Assembly: GCA_946800325.1 (NCBI GenBank)
Contig: CAMPEJ010000004.1
Location: 248,001-312,000, forward strand
Source of the DNA: Luzula sylvatica
Taxonomy: Eukaryota > Streptophyta > Magnoliopsida > Poales > Juncaceae
Length of the DNA: 64,000 bases
Direction of reading: 5' to 3'
In this document: positions 62,786 through 64,000 of the stretch, in pieces
Numbering within the stretch: the stretch's first letter is position 1
How the letters are laid out: each line of letters begins with the position of its first letter
Notes under the pieces: generated by a model
Told to the model about the DNA's origin: nothing
What the model saw: the letters and a program-made list of their open reading frames with translations, nothing else
The model's database searches: none
Made by a program: the position numbers and the translations under genes

Positions 62786-64000
62786 AAATTTTGGTGAAAT
62801 GTTATCTGGAAAAAGATACGATTCAAATGATCTCAAAATACGTTATTTGAACTCCCCAAAGCATAAACGGATTGTTTTCAATCGAAAAACAAACATTCTT
62901 AGTGTTTGTAAATTTTGGTGAAATGTTATGTGGTAAAAGATACGATTCAAATGATCTCAAAATACGTTATTTGAACTCCCCAAAGCATAAACAAATTGTT
63001 TTGAATCGAAAAATAAACTTTCTTAGTGTTTGTAAATTTTGGTAAAATGTTATGTGGTAAAAGATACGATTCAAATGATCTCAAAATACGTTATTTGAAC
63101 TCCCCAAAGCATAAACAGATTGTTTTGAATCGAAAAACAAACTTTCTTAGTGTTTGAAAATTTTGGTGAAATGTTATGTGGTAAAAGATACGATTCAAAT
63201 GATCTCAAAATACGTTATTTGAACTCCCGAAAGCATAAACAGATTGTTTTGAATCGAAAAACAAACTTTCTTAGTGTTTGTAAATTTTGGTGAAATGTTA
63301 TGTGGTAAAAGATACGATTCAAATGATCTCAAAATACGTTATTTGAACTCCCCAAAGCATAAACAGATTGTTTTGAATCGAAAAACAAACTTTCTTAGTG
63401 TTTGTAAATTTTGGTGAAATGTTATGTCGTAAAAGATACGATTCAAATGATCTCAAAATACGTTATTTGAACTCCCCAAAGCATAAACATATTGTTTTGA
63501 ATCGAAAAACAAACTGTCTTAGTGTGTGTAAATTTTGGTGAAATGTTATATGGAAAAAGATACGATTCAAATGATCTCAAAATACGTTATTTGAACTCCC
63601 CAAAGCATAAACAAATTGTTTTGAATCGAAAAACAAACTTTCTTAGTGTTTGTAAATTTTGGTGAAATGTTATGTGGTAAAAGATACGATTCGAATGATC
63701 TAAAAATATGTTATTTGAACTCCCCAAAGCATAAACAAATTGTTTTGAATCGAAAAACAAACTTTCTTAGTGTTTGTAAATTTTGGTGAAATGTTATGTG
63801 GTAAAAGATACGATTCAAATGATCTCAAAATACGTTATTTGAACTCCCCAAAGCATAAACAGATTGTTTTGAATCGAAAAACAAACTGTCTTAGTGTTTG
63901 TAAATTTTGGTGAAATGTTATATGGAAAAAGATACGATTCAAATGATCTCAAAATACGTTATTTGAACTCCCCAAAGCATAAACAGATTGTTTTGAATCG
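62786..64000 (+). repeat. Partial next 29-mer, cut by the window end
   Basis: Follows the order of 59190 onward (ctgg/'ttttcaatcg', 'aaaaataaac', 'gtttgaaaatttt', 'cccgaaagc', consensus, gtcgt/'aacatattg', 'gtgtgtgtaaa', and so on). The array continues past base 64000. Confidence 0.85.

Larger units (their letters stand above)
18767..64000 (+). repeat. 124-bp satellite array, right block
   Basis: The same 124-bp monomer resumes at monomer position 27 after the 628-bp insert and continues without a break in orientation to the last base, which is position 99 of a monomer starting at 63902. Length variants are rare. They are 125-bp copies with five C's (only up to about 39.7 kb), two 123-bp copies lacking one T (42080-42202 and 49023-49145), single extra A's near 24431 and 37042, and one 12-bp duplication at 23268-23291. 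There is no gene, transposon or RNA in this 45 kb. HOR organisation changes near 26.7 kb and 40.8 kb. Confidence 0.98.
40840..64000 (+). repeat. HOR domain C (26-mer, 3224 bp)
   Basis: The unit is an 18-mer (2232 bp) plus an 8-mer (992 bp), each opening with a ctgg monomer. Ctgg monomers start at 42451, 43567, 45799, 46791, 49518, 50510, 52742, 53734, 55966, 56958, 59190 and 62786. Markers found only here are 'aacggattg', 'gatacaattc', 'aaaaataaac', 'ttttcaatcg' with 'aacattc', and 'ccccaaatcat'. The five-C monomer and the 'gttgtgaatc' variant are absent. Because the key markers are unique to this domain, it was homogenised separately from A and B. Confidence 0.86.

Noticed and set aside
1..64000. 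CRISPR array
   Set aside because: The repeat unit is continuous from copy to copy with no unique spacers, the unit is far longer than a CRISPR repeat, and there are no cas genes.
1..64000. CENP-B box-like 17-bp motif in the monomer
   Set aside because: The monomer lacks the TTCG...CGGGA core. The only 'ttcg' (position-40 G variants, and 'gttcgtaaa') is not followed by the rest of the box.
1..64000. Naming the species or equating the monomer with a published satellite
   Set aside because: I do not recognise the 124-bp sequence. Monomer length alone is not diagnostic and no search could be run.

Overview
The window is almost entirely one tandem satellite array. A 124-bp, AT-rich monomer (36 of 124 bases are G or C in the first copy) repeats head-to-tail about 510 times from base 1 to base 64000, always in the same orientation. 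The array runs off both ends of the window. No protein gene, RNA gene, CRISPR array or replication origin can be supported inside it. The open frames that appear are repetitions of the satellite itself. This is the architecture of a eukaryotic centromeric or other heterochromatic satellite block. A Ty3/gypsy-type reverse-transcriptase fragment and organelle-like sequence in the one non-satellite segment suggest a flowering plant. I do not recognise the satellite and cannot name the species.

The array has higher-order repeat (HOR) structure that changes along the window. I read it from diagnostic monomer variants, chiefly a 125-bp monomer with five C's instead of four and a monomer carrying 'ctgg' at monomer positions 21-24. 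Domain A (1-26694) is built on a 12-monomer HOR of 1489 bp, mixed with 10-, 13-, 14-, 17- and 21-monomer relatives. Domain B (26695-40839) is built on a 28-monomer HOR of 3474 bp, made of a 16-mer plus a 12-mer. Domain C (40840-64000) is built on a 26-monomer HOR of 3224 bp (18-mer plus 8-mer). It is nested in a 56-monomer, 6943-bp duplication, and it lacks the five-C monomer.

The only interruption is a 628-bp segment at 18139-18766. It lies inside one identifiable monomer (the fourth of a 12-mer HOR), replaces 3 bp of it, has no target-site duplication and leaves HOR order intact on both sides. Its left 105 bp encode, on the minus strand, a 35-residue piece of Ty3/gypsy reverse transcriptase with the catalytic FIDD motif. 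The remainder resembles plant mitochondrial intergenic DNA by style only. It is best read as filler DNA captured during repair of a double-strand break in the satellite.

How it works together: nothing here is an operon or pathway. The content is a record of satellite evolution by unequal exchange, local segmental duplication and conversion-like monomer swaps. Many variant sites are CpG transitions, which fits cytosine methylation. If this is a centromere, the candidate active elements are the short dyads in each monomer and whichever HOR domain carries CENH3; the sequence alone cannot show either.
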